A stretch of 64,000 bases of DNA from Nephrocerus scutellatus (GCA_947095585.1 OX352763.1:63397016-63461015), one strand, 5' to 3'. Positions 23,091 through 34,310 are shown, numbered from the stretch's first letter. Notes: generated from the sequence alone by a model not told the origin. Translations and numbers: made by a program.

Positions 23091-23342
23091 AGAAAAATTG
23101 TTTTTAATTCACTACTCTTCACAGTATTTAGAAAACAGCACATGATTAATAAATTTTGAATCCTTGCTTAGTTAATGTTTGTCTTTTTTTATTTATTCTG
23201 AGGTTTCGGGAAAGAAGTATATACAGTCCACAAGCGCCATCGAAACAATTAAGCATTGACTAGAATGAGTACTTAACACCTTCTGCTGTCAACATAGGCG
23301 CCAACAGGATTATTTGCAGGGGATGCAACTATATAATATTAA
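23091..23342 (+). repeat. BEL/Pao LTR-like arm, right, plus orientation
   Basis: Inverted match to 12866-13122. It ends at ATTAA (23338-23342), the duplicated target of the gypsy element at 23343-29113. The arm continues on the other side of that element at 29119. Confidence 0.65.
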
Positions 23343-23640
23343 TGTTAACCAATTGATAACCAATTGTGTTGATTTTAAGTGGGCTTTAATTCGCGCCTCT
23401 ACTGTGATGAGAGGTGAAATCCCAACCACTCATTCTCTTGTTAGTGAGAACAAGGAAATTCTGCTACCGCAGCTCGATTGACTGCAGTTGGTGGATTATG
23501 TGAATTATTGCCATTCCATATCAACGGTGATGGGCGCTCGGTCGAGTAGTGGTGTTAGCTCGTGTGCAAGCTAACAAGTTAGTAAAAGTCGGAATGGTAT
23601 TTAATTTGTAATCGGATTACTAAAGTCGTGTCGTGTTATT
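23343..23640 (+). repeat. 5' LTR of the 23343-29113 gypsy element
   Basis: Begins TGTTAACC and ends GTCGTGTTATT. Only its last 155 bases match the 3' LTR; the first half has no match there, so one of the LTRs is rearranged. Confidence 0.6.
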
Positions 23641-24157
23641 AATTCAGAAGTGGGATCGCCATCGCCTATATCCCTTAGAAAATATAATTGTGTAATTTGG
23701 AAATTATTAAATTGCAGTGCAAAAATTGCAAAGAAAAAAAAAACAAGTTGTTTGCCTGTTGATCAAATTGTGTGGTGCGCAGTTTGATTTCGCGTCGCAA
23801 GTAACAGTTGTGTCTGGCTTCATAGTTGCTGTTATTCTTATACATACATGTGGTTGTAAATGTAGCCACGCAATACATTTAGTCATTTCGTTTCCTATTT
23901 TGTGTGTGTATGTACGTACGTATTGTGTGGTCCTTTGTTGTCTCTGGTCGCATATAATTCGTCGTTCGCTGCGTTGAGTCGTGGCCGCGTAGCTTTGTGC
24001 GGTATTTTGTTCGGTGATCGGTATGCTAAGTTGTAGCGTTTTTATCGTTTCGTATATGAAAATTGTTGGTCGTGTATTGCATTGAGTGTGGCAGCGTGGT
24101 TTTTTTTTGCTATCGCTCATTGTTAGTGGCGGTTAATATCTATTTGAAAAAAATATA
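23641..24157 (+). other. Untranslated leader of the gypsy element
   Basis: Holds the degenerate primer site and about 500 bases before the gag ATG. Reading frames here are short and resemble no known protein. Confidence 0.5.
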
Positions 24158-25123
24158 ATGAATACAAAAGAAAAAATGAATTCGACCAGAAAAGAATTAA
24201 GAGTGTTGAAAGAGCGGAATGTCGCTTTGGAGACTGAAATAGCTTCTTGTCGTTGTGGGCCAAGGGTAGAAATGCCGTCGTCGGGTGGTTCGTCGGCAAG
24301 TAATTCTAGTCTCTCGTCGATGAGATTGGGTATCGAGGAGATAAAGAGAATCATACCGATTTTTAACCCGTCGTCAAGTATCGGTTTGACCGCGAGTGAG
24401 TGGGTGGATATGTTGGACAACATAAGACACCTGTACGAATGGGACGATCGGTGTACGCTATTTTATGCATCATTACGTCTGGAAGAAGCAGCGGCACAAT
24501 GGCTGACAGCTGAGAGAGGGTTAATCACCAGCTGGACTCACTTTAAAACCAGTTTGGTAAAGGATTTTCCTTCTATGTCGGACGAGAGCGACGTTATAAT
24601 GAAACTAATGGAAAAACAAAAAGACCCAAACGAGAGTGATGAAAACTATGTATATGCGATGTTGGCATTGGGCAGAAGGGGTAAGTTTGGCACCAAATCT
24701 ATGAATTTCATTATTTCGGGACTGGGGGATCGAACGTTAATGGACAATGTCACTATGGCTAAGTGCGAGTCCGTTGGTGAATTGCTTGAGCTATTGCAAT
24801 CGTTAAAGAAAATTCGGGCACAAGCGAATAGACGAGAAAAATTTAATAGAAAAGTTCAAAAGCCTGAAAATCACCGATTGCAATACAAATCAAATTTAAC
24901 ACGATACGAACTTCCAGTGAAAACGTCTCAAGAGTATCTGAAAGGACGTCAAATAACATGCTACAAGTGCAAAACTCCTGGTTATTATGCACGAGACTGC
25001 AGAAATAATAATCAGCTCGCTAAGCCTAAGTTTAACTCCAGCCCTCTTGTAACACAAATGACATGCAAAAAGGACAATATTTTATGCCATCGTTTGGGCC
25101 ACAAAGTAAGATACGGCGATTAA
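24158..25123 (+). pseudogene. gag of the 23343-29113 gypsy element; zinc knuckle His changed to Tyr
   Basis: A 321-residue open frame from the ATG at 24158. It has a Lys/Glu-rich N-terminal helix, a Ser-rich linker, and a retrotransposon-gag capsid region (about residues 85-200) with WVDMLDNIRHLYEWDD and AAAQWL. The nucleic-acid-binding knuckle near residues 268-281 reads CYKCKTPGYYARDC. The usual CX2CX4HX4C has Tyr in place of His, which should weaken zinc binding. Protease follows in another frame after about 60 bases. The frame is uninterrupted, so gag may still be made. Confidence 0.82.
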
Positions 25124-25580
25124 TGCATGAAGGTGATGAAGGAGGGTTGATGAAACAGGTGAAAGTCGGCGATTTTGTTGTTACCGCATTCTTAGACCTT
25201 GGAGCCGATGCTCCACCATAAGGCTCGATGAAGCAAACTAAAGTCATTGTAACCGGGAACATTGCAACATCACGCTCAATGGATTTGGAGGAGGTTATGC
25301 TCACTCAATGGCAAAAATCAACGAAGCTGTAACAGTTGGAGATGTCACTATGCCCATTGACATATATGTCGTGGATAATAATACCCAAGATGTGCCAATG
25401 ATTTTAGGGAGGAATTTTCTTGACTCCCCACGAGTTCGAGTTATAAAAGAATTCGGTTCGCTTGAAGTAAAAAGTGTGGAATCCCCAATGTGACTAGTCC
25501 CTGATACAATCGCTCGTATAGGTAGATTACCAATAAAATGTACTGACTTAGAAATAGACAAGAATACGAATAAAATTGCG
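25108..25580 (+). pseudogene. Aspartic protease of the gypsy element, frameshifted
   Basis: The active-site segment AFLDLGADA lies near 25183-25210, with DLG in place of the commoner DTG. The frame then breaks near 25240-25300 and resumes at 25308 with PIDIYVVDNNTQDVPMILGR, the C-terminal flap and ILGR motif. That second frame is the RT frame, separated from it by one in-frame TGA at 25491-25493. Confidence 0.78.
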
Positions 25581-27074
25581 ATGGAAAAACTTGTTGGTCT
25601 TTTGAATAAATACCGAAATTGTTTCGCGTCATCGCTAAATGAACTGGGAAAAACTGATTTAGTTAAAATGCAAATAAATTTAAAAGAGAAGACTGTTATT
25701 AGATATAAGCCTTACCGCGTCGCGTATAATGAATCAGCCGAACTCAAAAAAATTGTTAATGATTTATTACTAAACGATATTATAGAAGATTCTTCTTCCG
25801 AATATGCCACTCCAGCTTTGCTAGTCAAAAAGAAAAATGGTACTTATAGGATGTGCGTATATTATCGGCGCTTAAACGACATTACAGTGCGCGAGAATTT
25901 TCCTACTCCTAATAACGAAGAGCAAATTAACCTTATTACGGATGGTAAGATTTTCGTTGTGCTCGATATGATGAGTGGATACTATCAAGTACCGGTCTCC
26001 AAAGAGTGTAGACATTTAACAGCTTTCGTTACCCCTCATGGTCATTATCAATTTAAGCGCGTACCTTTCGGCTTGACCAACGCCCCGGCAACGTTCATGA
26101 GACTTCTAGATTTTGTAATGCGCCGCGTACCGTCAGAAAACATTTTAGTTTATATGGACGATATTGTGTTATTCGGTAAAGATGTCGACACAATTTTTGA
26201 CACGCTTGAAAATTTATTAAGTGTGCTACAAGAATTCAATCTTACCCTAAATTTATCCAAATGCAAATTCTTTCTAAAACGAATGTCCTATTTGGGCCAT
26301 GAAATCAGTGGTGAGGGAATTAGGCCTGGTAACTACAAGGTGGAAGCAGTAAACTCATTCCCTATTCCTACCGAAATAAAGCACGTCAGACAATTTCTTG
26401 GTCTATCAGAGTACTTTAGACGTTTTGTGGCGAATTATGCTAAAATTGCATTCCCACTGCATAAACTGTTGAAGAAAGATACCAAATTCGCTTGGTCCCA
26501 GGTTGAACAGCAAGCATTTGAAACTCTAAAATCAAAGTTATGCGAAGCACCCATTCTCGTGATGTACAATCCAACTCTTAATTACGAACTCCATACTGAT
26601 CCCAGTTCCATAGGCCTCGCTGGGGTTTTACTACAAGTTAGTGCGTCAGGAGAAAAGCAAGCAGTTTCCTTTTATAGCAGAGCGACTACAGAATTGGAAC
26701 AGAAATACCACAGCTACGAATTGGAAGCACTCGCTGTAGTGGACAGTCTTCAACGATTTCGATACTATTTAATTGGAAAGCGGTTTACTATCTTCACTGA
26801 TTGTAACTCCTTGAAAATGACGCAGAGTAAAAAAGACCTTGTACCCAGGATAGCACGATGGTGGCTTAAAATACAGGAATTTGATTTTGTCTTGGAGTAT
26901 CGAACGGCAAATCAAATGCAACATGCGGACGCCTTAAGCCGTAATCCGACTGGTGATGCAGCTGAAATGGACGAAGTTGGACCAAGCATCAATATCGTAG
27001 GAATGGACGATACGGATTGGGTAGCTACATTGCAGTTCAAGGATAAACAACTTTATGATATTAGCAGATACTAA
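25581..27074 (+). pseudogene. Reverse transcriptase and RNase H of the gypsy element
   Basis: 497 residues open. RT motifs: LLVKKKNGTYRMCV, FVVLDMMSGYYQVPV, FKRVPFGLTNAPATF, YMDDIVLFG (near residue 191), LGHEISGEGIRP and VRQFLGLSEYFRRF. RNase H starts near residue 330 with LHTDPSSIGLAGVL, and has YHSYELEALAVV, FTIFTDCNSL and HADALSRNP. It is joined in frame to the protease C-terminus except for one TGA. The 3' end is a one-base shift near 27062-27075; integrase is open in the next frame from about 27065. All RT catalytic residues are present. Confidence 0.88.
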
Positions 27075-28231
27075 TCAATCACGACAAAAAGGATCCCAAA
27101 AGAAAATCACTTGAGAAAGAATATTGTTTGAAAACTGGTCGCCTTTTCAAAGTTACGTCCGAAGGACCTCGTTTTGTTGTACCGCACGGTGTCCGTTGGA
27201 GGATAATTAAAACTTTACAAGACGACATAGGCCATTGCGGAATAGACAGGACAATAGAGCACATCAAGAAACGATATTGGTTTCCCAGAATGCGTCAAAT
27301 TGTAAGCAAATATCTCAATAGTTGTGTTCCCTGTTTATACAATCAACGCTCTAAAGATGAAACAAGATATCAGATACATCCGATTGAAAAACATCCAGTG
27401 CCATTCTTTACAATACATATTGATCATCTCGGAACATATGTGAAAAGTTTGAAGGGGAATCAGTACATATTAGGCATTGTCGATTCATTTCGCAAATTTG
27501 TTGTTTTAAGAGCTGTAAAAGATACAACAGCAAGGGCAGTTGTTCGAACTTTAGTAGATTTGACACAGTTTTTTGGAACGCCATATCGAATTATTTCTGA
27601 CAAAGGAACTGCGTATACATCCAAGCTGTTTAACAAATATTGTGACGATAATGGAATTAAGCATATCTCTACTGCAGTTTGTACTCCACGTGCTAATGGG
27701 CAAATAGAAAGATACTTTCGCACCGTAGGAACGGCTATATCAACAATGACCACAAGACCAGATGGAAGAGATTGGGATATCCACCTTTCTGCAATACAGT
27801 GGGGACTTAACTGTCTTAAGCATCGTATCACCAATCAAACGCCACAAGAAATTTTATTTGCTTTCAAACCCAAGAACTCGCTGTTGCAATTCAAGCAAGC
27901 CGATAAATTCAATGCAGTGCATCGCAAACCTCAAGAATACCAAGTTGGAGATATGGTTTTGATTCGTGCCACGCATGCAGCTACTGGTCAGTCAAGAAAA
28001 CTTTTGCCACGGTTTAAAGGACCATATGAGGTAAAGTGTGTGTTGCCAAACGATCGGTATCAGATCGGAGATTCATCATCAATGCAAGTATCATCAAGGC
28101 CGTACGAGGCAGTCCATTCAGCAGATCGTTTGAAGCTTTGGTGTTCGCTGGATGACTTCTCTTTTGACGATCTAGACGAGGCGGAAGATCTCGGGAATGA
28201 TGGAGAGGATGACGGGCACATAAGCAACTGA
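27065..28231 (+). pseudogene. Integrase of the gypsy element
   Basis: Open to the stop at 28231. The HHCC zinc site is present (HCGIDRTIEH and CVPCLYN). The catalytic triad is Asp in IHIDHLG (near 27420), Asp in IISDKGT (near 27597) and Glu in GQIERYFRT (near 27707). A GPYEV segment follows near 28020, typical of the gypsy integrase C-terminal GPY/F module, then an acidic tail. Only the one-base shift at the RNase H border stops it from joining RT in a single frame. No env-like frame follows. Confidence 0.87.
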
Positions 28232-28520
28232 GTTGATCATTTTTTTTTGTTCTGATCTTTTTGTTTTGCTGTCAATTTAACTCGTTAAATATAAACTTTA
28301 AATTTGAATATATTTAAATCAGTAATTTGTCAATGAAGTAAATAATTTCTTTTTGAATTAGAAGTTTAATAGTTTCCTTTTGTATTTTGAACTCATGAAT
28401 TAAAATTATTATTTAAATAAAACGATTATTCATGTTTGAATAAAAAAAATGAAGACAGATGGACTCGTGAGGAGTTGTGCTTATTTATGCCCACGGTGAG
28501 TATTGATGGTATTGGTTAGT

Positions 28521-28865
28521 TTTGGCCGTGATCGTGCCGGACCGAAAAGGTCGATATTGGCTGTGATCATGCCGGACCGAAAAGGTCGATTTTGGCTGTG
28601 ATCATGCCGGACCGAAAAGGTCGATATTGGCTGTGATCATGCCGGACCGAAAAGGTCGATTTTGGCTGTGATCATGCCGGACCAAAAAGGTCGATATTGG
28701 CTGTGATAATGCCGGACCAAAAAGGTTGATATTCGCTGTGATCATGCGAAAGATAGGGGCCGTGATCGTGCCGGACCGAAAAGGTCGATAAAGGCTGTGA
28801 TCATGCCGGACCGAAAAGGTCGATATTGGCTGTGACCATGCCGGACCAAAGAAATTTGGTCGAGT
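28521..28865 (+). repeat. 35-bp minisatellite in the 3' part of the gypsy element
   Basis: About ten tandem units with core CCGGACCGAAAAGGTCGATA, the later ones more diverged and one shortened near 28740-28758. GACC-GAAAA-GGTC inside each unit is a short dyad. No such array exists in the 5' LTR. Confidence 0.88.
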
Positions 28866-28958
28866 TTCGCTGTGAATATGAGATTTGTCATATGAACAGA
28901 TAGATAGATAAAAGAAAAAGTGATTGAGTCACTGAGGACAGTGAAGCGTCGGATGGCC

Positions 28959-29113
28959 GGTTGGTGGATTGTGTGAATTATTGCCATTCCATATCAACGG
29001 TGATGGGCGCTCGGTCGAGTTGTGGTGTTAGCTCGTGTGCAAGCTAACAAGTTAGTAAAAGTCGGAATGGTATTTAATTTATAATCGGATTACTAAAGTC
29101 GTGTCGTGTTATT
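28959..29113 (+). repeat. 3' LTR terminal segment of the gypsy element
   Basis: Matches 23487-23640 with few differences and is followed by the target duplication ATTAA. The start of the 3' LTR could not be fixed; it lies between 28240 and 28520 if the minisatellite belongs to it. Confidence 0.8.
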
Positions 29114-29118
29114 ATTAA

Positions 29119-29480
29119 ATATATGTTACATGAAATAAAAACAAATAATTTAATATAACAACTTCTTATTTTATTAATTAAATTGCATATTTTCTTCTTC
29201 CAAGCCAGTGGGTGCAAACGCAGACCCTTGAGCACATGTGTTGTTTGTTTGTTTGTATGTCGTGGAATTTTGCGATAAAATTTTGACCCACGTCCTCAAG
29301 TCAGATTTCATTGAAACTTTGCACACACGCATATCTCCGATGGCAAAACTTTCTATTAAAAATTGGGTCACCTCGGGCCCCGGGGTCGGGGGGCTCCCAT
29401 ACAAATATTTTACAAAATTTACCCGATTTACTTCAAATTTTATATACACATGTATTTCCGATGGAAAACACTCATGGTTG
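29119..29480 (-). repeat. Continuation of BEL right arm, then dispersed 120-bp repeat family
   Basis: 29119-29235 is the inverted match of 12740-12865. From about 29235 to 29480 two diverged units of the 120-bp family lie on the minus strand (CCATCGGAAATACATGTG, AAATTTGAAGTAAATCGGG and a GC-rich GGGCCCGAGG segment), running straight into BEL protease-side sequence. Confidence 0.65.
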
Positions 29481-30720
29481 CCTTATGTGATTGATAGGCG
29501 CTGGACACACAGAATGACGGCGATGCCTTGCCGTAGACAATTCAACCAAGCAAGGTTTTAATCGCGCATGGATCTTCGTCACTACCATGCCGTTCCTTGG
29601 TGCCTAATAGGTATTCGGCCTGGTCCAGACCGATTAAGATTTTCGGCTTTGCATTCACCTGGTCTAACAATGGGAGACCGCGAAGATGCGGGTAAAAACT
29701 CTTCAGCTTGGCAACGTCGACAGACTGACTGGGCAGCTCTAGACCTTTAACTGTGCAAATATTTTTGAGCACGTGTCGATGTTGCTTCTTGGAACTGGAA
29801 ATCGTTAGACAAGTTCATACTGAGTCTTCCTGGCGTGACAATCCTTTAGTCCACTGCAAGCTAAGCGTCTCTGGTATTCCTTATAAAGCAAGCTCGTCGA
29901 AGATATCTTTCTCTACCATTATAAGCGAAGAGCCATCGTCCAGAAAGGCATACGTGTCCACAATTTTTTTGTCTGACCCATGAATTCGTATCGGAACCAC
30001 TTTGAAAAGTACCGGCGCTTTCTGGTGAACATGTGAAGAATTAAATTTCGGTTGCGGTATGTACGCAGCGGCATTGGCATTCAACTCCACTTTGGTTACC
30101 GATGGATAAAGAAGTGGGCGGTGGAGAAGAGCAACCATTCGTCTTGCAAGTATTCTTCCTGGAACATGCCCGCCAATCGTGCTTTAAAGGATCCAAACAG
30201 GAAAAACACAATTTCGTGACTCGAGCAAACTGCAACCTTTGAGCTGGAGAAAGGCCTTTAAAAACCAAACATATAAAGGATGTTGCTTTTTGTTACACTT
30301 AATACAGACTGCTGATCTGTCAGAAACACTTATCGGGTGATGAGTGTGCACCCATTGAAAACTTCTCTGTGAACCATGACCCCTTTGTGAAAATGTTTCA
30401 GAAGGCTTTAAAAGCTCTAGTCGTAAGTCAATGACACTCTCGGAGAGAAAATCTGCGAAGTCTTTTAAAGAAACTCGTTCGATCGAATTTTGTTTACGAC
30501 GCCAATCCTGATAAAGTTCCACCCCAAATTTGCAGGCAAGATCGGTTAATACATAGCCGTTGTACATATTTTGATCACAACTCATAGACTTAAAATCTGC
30601 GACAAACCCATTGACCTTTACGGCTAATACTTGCAGATTCGGATCACATCTAGATTTTAATACCGGAAGCCTTAACAAGTCAAACCATGCACTGTAACGA
30701 AATGGATTGGGCAAAGTCCC
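29481..30720 (-). pseudogene. BEL/Pao gag and protease remnant
   Basis: Minus strand, several frames. The gag part is 30184-30714 with a SFQWVHTH-like segment. A zinc-binding segment (LCFSCLDPLKHDWRAC, near 30150-30220) follows. Protease has VLFKVVPIRIHG and AFLDDGSS, the DDGSS active site of BEL proteases, near 29940-30030. The 29542-29772 frame has HLRGLPLLDQ and ILIGLDQAEYLL, the region between protease and RT. It stops near 29480 where the repeat block begins; RT is missing. Frames are shifted at least three times. Confidence 0.8.
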
Positions 30721-30995
30721 ACATCCACACAGTTGACAGAATTACCCATGTTATGCATGGGTCCCGCGCGGTCTAAATTGCGCTCAGGGAAGGTCAGGGT
30801 TCTTGCAGACCCAACAAATAAAAAAAATATACAAATAAAAAATAATATAAAAAAAAACTATCTTCCTAATTGTGGTGCACCAACAGTTTAATGTTTGTAC
30901 ATTCTATATAATATAATAATGTTATAAGATATGATAATAGTGTACTATATATAAAAAAAATATATTTCAAATTCAAATATGTTTTAATCTATATA
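30721..30995. other. Unassigned AT-rich spacer
   Basis: The first 90 bases may be the remaining 5' end of the BEL remnant; the rest is AT-rich with homopolymer runs and no recognised feature. Confidence 0.4.
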
Positions 30996-30997
30996 TA

Positions 30998-31110
30998 GGG
31001 TGTTTTTTTGGGAGGTTTGTTTTTCCGATAGATGTCGTTTTATTTTATGACAGTTGTTTTGACAGCTCAAAGTGGCATTTCTACTCAGTATTGTTTGGCA
31101 AATCATTATG

Positions 31111-31148
<38 letters not shown>

Positions 31149-31303
31149 ACATTTGTGAAAAATAGTCGTGGTAGCCATATGCCAGAAATTGTGTTTAAAT
31201 GTTAAATGCCAAAAAATTATCTACCAAATAAAAAAAAATTTTGGTCATTTCATAATTTTATATGTGTTTTATTCAAAAAAAAAATCGGCAACCTCTTATA
31301 TAT
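30998..31303 (-). mobile_element. MITE copy 1 of an inverted pair
   Basis: Outer end GGGTGTTTTTTTGGGAGGTT at 30998. The rest is the reverse complement of 31309-31595, with a run of more than 30 A where copy 2 has about 11 T. The inner end has lost the AAAAAAACACCC terminus, replaced by ATATATCTAA. No coding capacity. Confidence 0.82.
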
Positions 31304-31308
31304 CTAAC

Positions 31309-31595
31309 GGGTGTTTTTTTAAGAGGTTGCCGATTTTTTTTTTGAATAAAACACATATAAAATTATGAAATGACCAAAATTTTTTTTTATTTGGTAGATA
31401 ATTTTTTGGCATTTAACATTTAAACACAATTTCTGGCATATGGCTACCACGACTATTTTTCACAAATGTCATTTTTTTTTTTCATAATGATTTGCAAAAC
31501 AATACTGAGTAGAAATGCCACTTTGAGCTGTCAAAACAACTGTCATAAAATAAAACGACATCTATCGGAAAAACAAACCTCCCAAAAAAACACCC
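31309..31595 (+). mobile_element. MITE copy 2 of an inverted pair, both ends intact
   Basis: 287 bases with terminal inverted repeats GGGTGTTTTTTTAAGAGGTT and AACCTCCCAAAAAAACACCC. No coding capacity. The superfamily is unproven; TA-rich flanks would fit a Tc1/mariner-type element, but no clean target duplication was found. Confidence 0.82.
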
Positions 31596-32240
31596 TTTAT
31601 ATAAAAATGAATCGTGGTTTGTTCGGATGCTTAAAACTTGAAAACGGCTGGACCAAATTGGATACTTCCTTCTGCGAGTTTGTTCGTAATTGTTACGCGA
31701 AGATTTAAGAAAAAAGAAAATTCGGAAAAACCAAAAAGAAAAAAACGAATAAAATAGGAAAATCAAAAAGGAAAAAAAAAGTAGAATAATTCTCAAATTT
31801 CGTTTTTCAAATCAATTTACAGTTCAAAAGTCGTTCAGTTCAAAATGTTGAAATATATCATTGCGAATCTGTGGATTATCTATTTCTTAGTGATATAAAG
31901 GTAAATTATTGATTAGTGAAAACTTTTTGTGCGATTTATACAAAGTGATGATCATTTATAGTTCGATATTTGTTACGATGCAAATAAGAGGTCGTGGTAA
32001 CATTGTCGGCTTTTGAATAAATTGCGGAAAACACTATAGTAAAAATCGAATAAAATAGGAAAATCAAAAAGGAAAAAATAAAAGTAGAAAAATTCTCAAA
32101 TTTGCGAAATTACAATCCAACATTCAAGGCAAAAACCAAAAAGAAAAACCAGAAAATGGAAACATAACGGAAAATAAAATAAATAATTGGTATTCTTTAT
32201 TGTGTTTACTTGGGTGGTGTGTATCAATTGTGGATATACA
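31596..32240. other. Flank of the minus-strand gypsy element, with a 50-bp direct repeat
   Basis: AATAAAATAGGAAAATCAAAA... with AAATTCTCAAATTT occurs near 31745-31803 and again near 32048-32103. This region may hold the 3' LTR of the gypsy element at 32369-36864: on the minus strand a purine-rich AAAGGGTAAGGG is followed by TGTAGTG near 32248. No matching 5' LTR was found, so this is tentative. Confidence 0.4.
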
Positions 32241-32368
32241 CTACACCCTTACCCTTTGAAAAAAAAAATTTTGTTTTTTATATAAAGAAAATTTTTTGTG
32301 TATTTTTTTTTTTTTTTGTTTAAGTAATAGTGGAAAAATGCGTTAAATTTAATTATATAAATTGGTAG

Positions 32369-33626
32369 TTAGCTTATTCTAGGTTTGTATAATTTTAATT
32401 GATTATTATGTAATACGATTATTATGCCGTTTTGGTTTATACTAGTATTTACACCTTGTTTATCTACTACTGTATATGGTCCTTTGTATGGACTTTGGTT
32501 TTTTCTCCTATTTTCTACTTTTACTAATACTAGGTCTCCTATATTTATGTTTAATTTATTAGTATTACTGTCTAAAGTTCTTTTCATTTTTACTTTAGTA
32601 GTTAAATCTTTTGCACGGTTTAGTGCTGTATTAAGTCTTACTCTTAGCTCGTTTGAATAATCGTCTAAATTGTAGATTTTGTTATCGTTTTTGCATTTAT
32701 CTGAGGGTAGTCTTGCTAGTTTACCGTAGATGAGTTCATATGGTGTGTAGCCTGTGTCTGTGTGTGGAGTTGTGTTGTATGCGAATGTAAAGTATGGTAC
32801 CCATTTGTCCCATTCATTGTCGTTGACAAAAGTCAAAAGAAATTCGTTAAATACTCTGTGGTTACGTTCGAGTGCTCCTATTGTTTGGTGATGGTATGGT
32901 GTGGAAAATGTTTGTTTTATTTCTAGTAGTGAACAAATATTTCTTAGTAGTTCGTTAGTGAATTCTGTCCCGTTGTCTGATTTGAGTATCTTAAAATGTC
33001 CATATTTTAAAATAAATTGTTCGACTATTGTTTTTGCTGTTGATGTCGCGTCTTTAGAGGTCATTGGGTGTGCAACTACGAATTTCGTCAGTTCGCATTG
33101 CATTGTCAGAATGTATCTGAAATCATTTGAGATTCTCAATGGTCCTACTGTTGATTACTATTGATACTACTTCGAAACTAGTGTTAGGAGTGTCTGTTAC
33201 TGTCAGTGGTTCTTTTGTATGCTTTGTCTGTTTGTTTCTAGCACAGAGATCGCAATAAGTTATGAATTTCTTAACCATTTGAGCTAAGTTTTTCCAGTTA
33301 TATCTTTGTTTTAGTTTGATGATTGTTTTTCTGACTCCGAGATGTCCGCCATGTGTTGAATTATGAAATTCGTCAATTAGTTTGTATTTTGTTAAATCGT
33401 AGTTTATTTGTTTGGGGGATATATATATTAATATTTTTAGTTGAGGATTCCTGTTATTTATTTTTATATTTGCATATGCTTTCATTAGTTCTTCTTTTGT
33501 GTACACTTTAAATATATTATCATCGTATCCTAGCGCTAGGTTTTTAATATTTTCTTTTTCCATTCTTTGTGCAAGCTCTCTCAAATGTCGAATCTGGATT
33601 CGCTGACTTATCGCGAATATTTTCAA
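32369..33626 (-). pseudogene. Integrase of the minus-strand gypsy element; first catalytic Asp disrupted
   Basis: The 33626-33123 frame has the zinc site (FHNSTHGGHLG and YCDLCARNK) and ends in SFEVVSIVINS, where a small indel replaces the segment that should hold the first Asp before a VGP-like turn. The 33139-32369 frame continues with ILKSDNGTEFTN (second Asp), GALERNHRVF (Glu), YKGPYTVVD and the C-terminal tail. So two frames, with the first Asp damaged at the joint. Confidence 0.82.
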
Positions 33627-34310
33627 TATTTATTCTGCAGTTTTTTACATTTTTGTCGACATTAAATTTTAATTTCCTCATATTCTTTATTTCATTAATG
33701 GATGTGCATTCCCACATTTGAAGTTGATCAGGCTTTTGTTGATAGCTGCATTTCTCCGTAATATCCTCTTTCTTATTATTTTTGGTCATTCCCCTTGTAA
33801 TTATTAATGTTTTCTTGGTTTTTTCATCTATTTTATGCGGTATCATCTCCTTTAATATATCTGAGTCTAGTTGTAATCGCGATAATGCATCCGCGTTTGT
33901 GTTTAATTTTCCTTGTTTGTAGATTATTTCAAAATCATAGTCACATAAGTCTAATCGTATTCTTGTCATCTTTGAAGATGGATTGCTGTGGGTAAATAGG
34001 GACACTAGTGGTCTATGGTCCGTGACCACTGTGAATTTTCTTCCGTAGAGATAAGGTTTAAAAAAAATTTATGCTCCAGTGTATGACTAGGAGTTCTTAT
34101 TCTATGACTGGCTTGTTTAGGTCGTGTTTTTGCGTATGATATTGGTAAATCTTTACCAATCTCACCTTGCGAGAGTACTGCACCTAAAGCGAAATTTGAC
34201 GCGTCAGTCGTTAATATGAATGGTTTGTCAAAATCGGGGTATTGCAATATTGGTGGGCTGATTAGTTTTTCTTTGAGTGTTTCAAAAGCATTCTGGCAGT
34301 TTGTTGTCCA
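33544..34310 (-). pseudogene. RNase H of the minus-strand gypsy element, frameshifted
   Basis: LTTDASNFALGAVLSQG lies in the 34247-34005 frame, broken near 34125. VTDHRPLVSLFTH and LNTNADALSRL lie in the 34029-33544 frame. Catalytic-region residues are present but in at least three frames. Confidence 0.82.

Larger units (their letters stand above)
23343..29113 (+). mobile_element. Ty3/gypsy LTR retrotransposon inserted in the right BEL arm
   Basis: Gag, protease, RT-RNase H and integrase follow in order on the plus strand. The last 155 bases of the 5' LTR (23487-23640) are repeated at 28959-29113. ATTAA flanks it (23338-23342, 29114-29118). Removing the element joins sequences that match the uninterrupted inverted arm at 12820-12890, which supports the edges. 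AGAAGTGGGAT follows the 5' LTR (near 23646), a partial match to the tRNA-Leu-type primer site seen whole at 41212. The protein motifs (HIDHLG in integrase) suggest the mdg3/micropia side of gypsy elements; this is tentative. Confidence 0.85.

Noticed and set aside
23717..23977. 86-residue hydrophobic plus-strand frame
   Set aside because: It lies in the untranslated leader of a gypsy element, has no recognisable domain and overlaps a minus-strand frame of similar length.
28232..28520. env gene after integrase of the gypsy elements
   Set aside because: No reading frame with a signal peptide or membrane anchor follows integrase in any of the gypsy elements here.
31109..31146. Poly-A tail of a retrocopy
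   Set aside because: The A run lies inside a MITE arm, and its counterpart T run is in the inverted copy.
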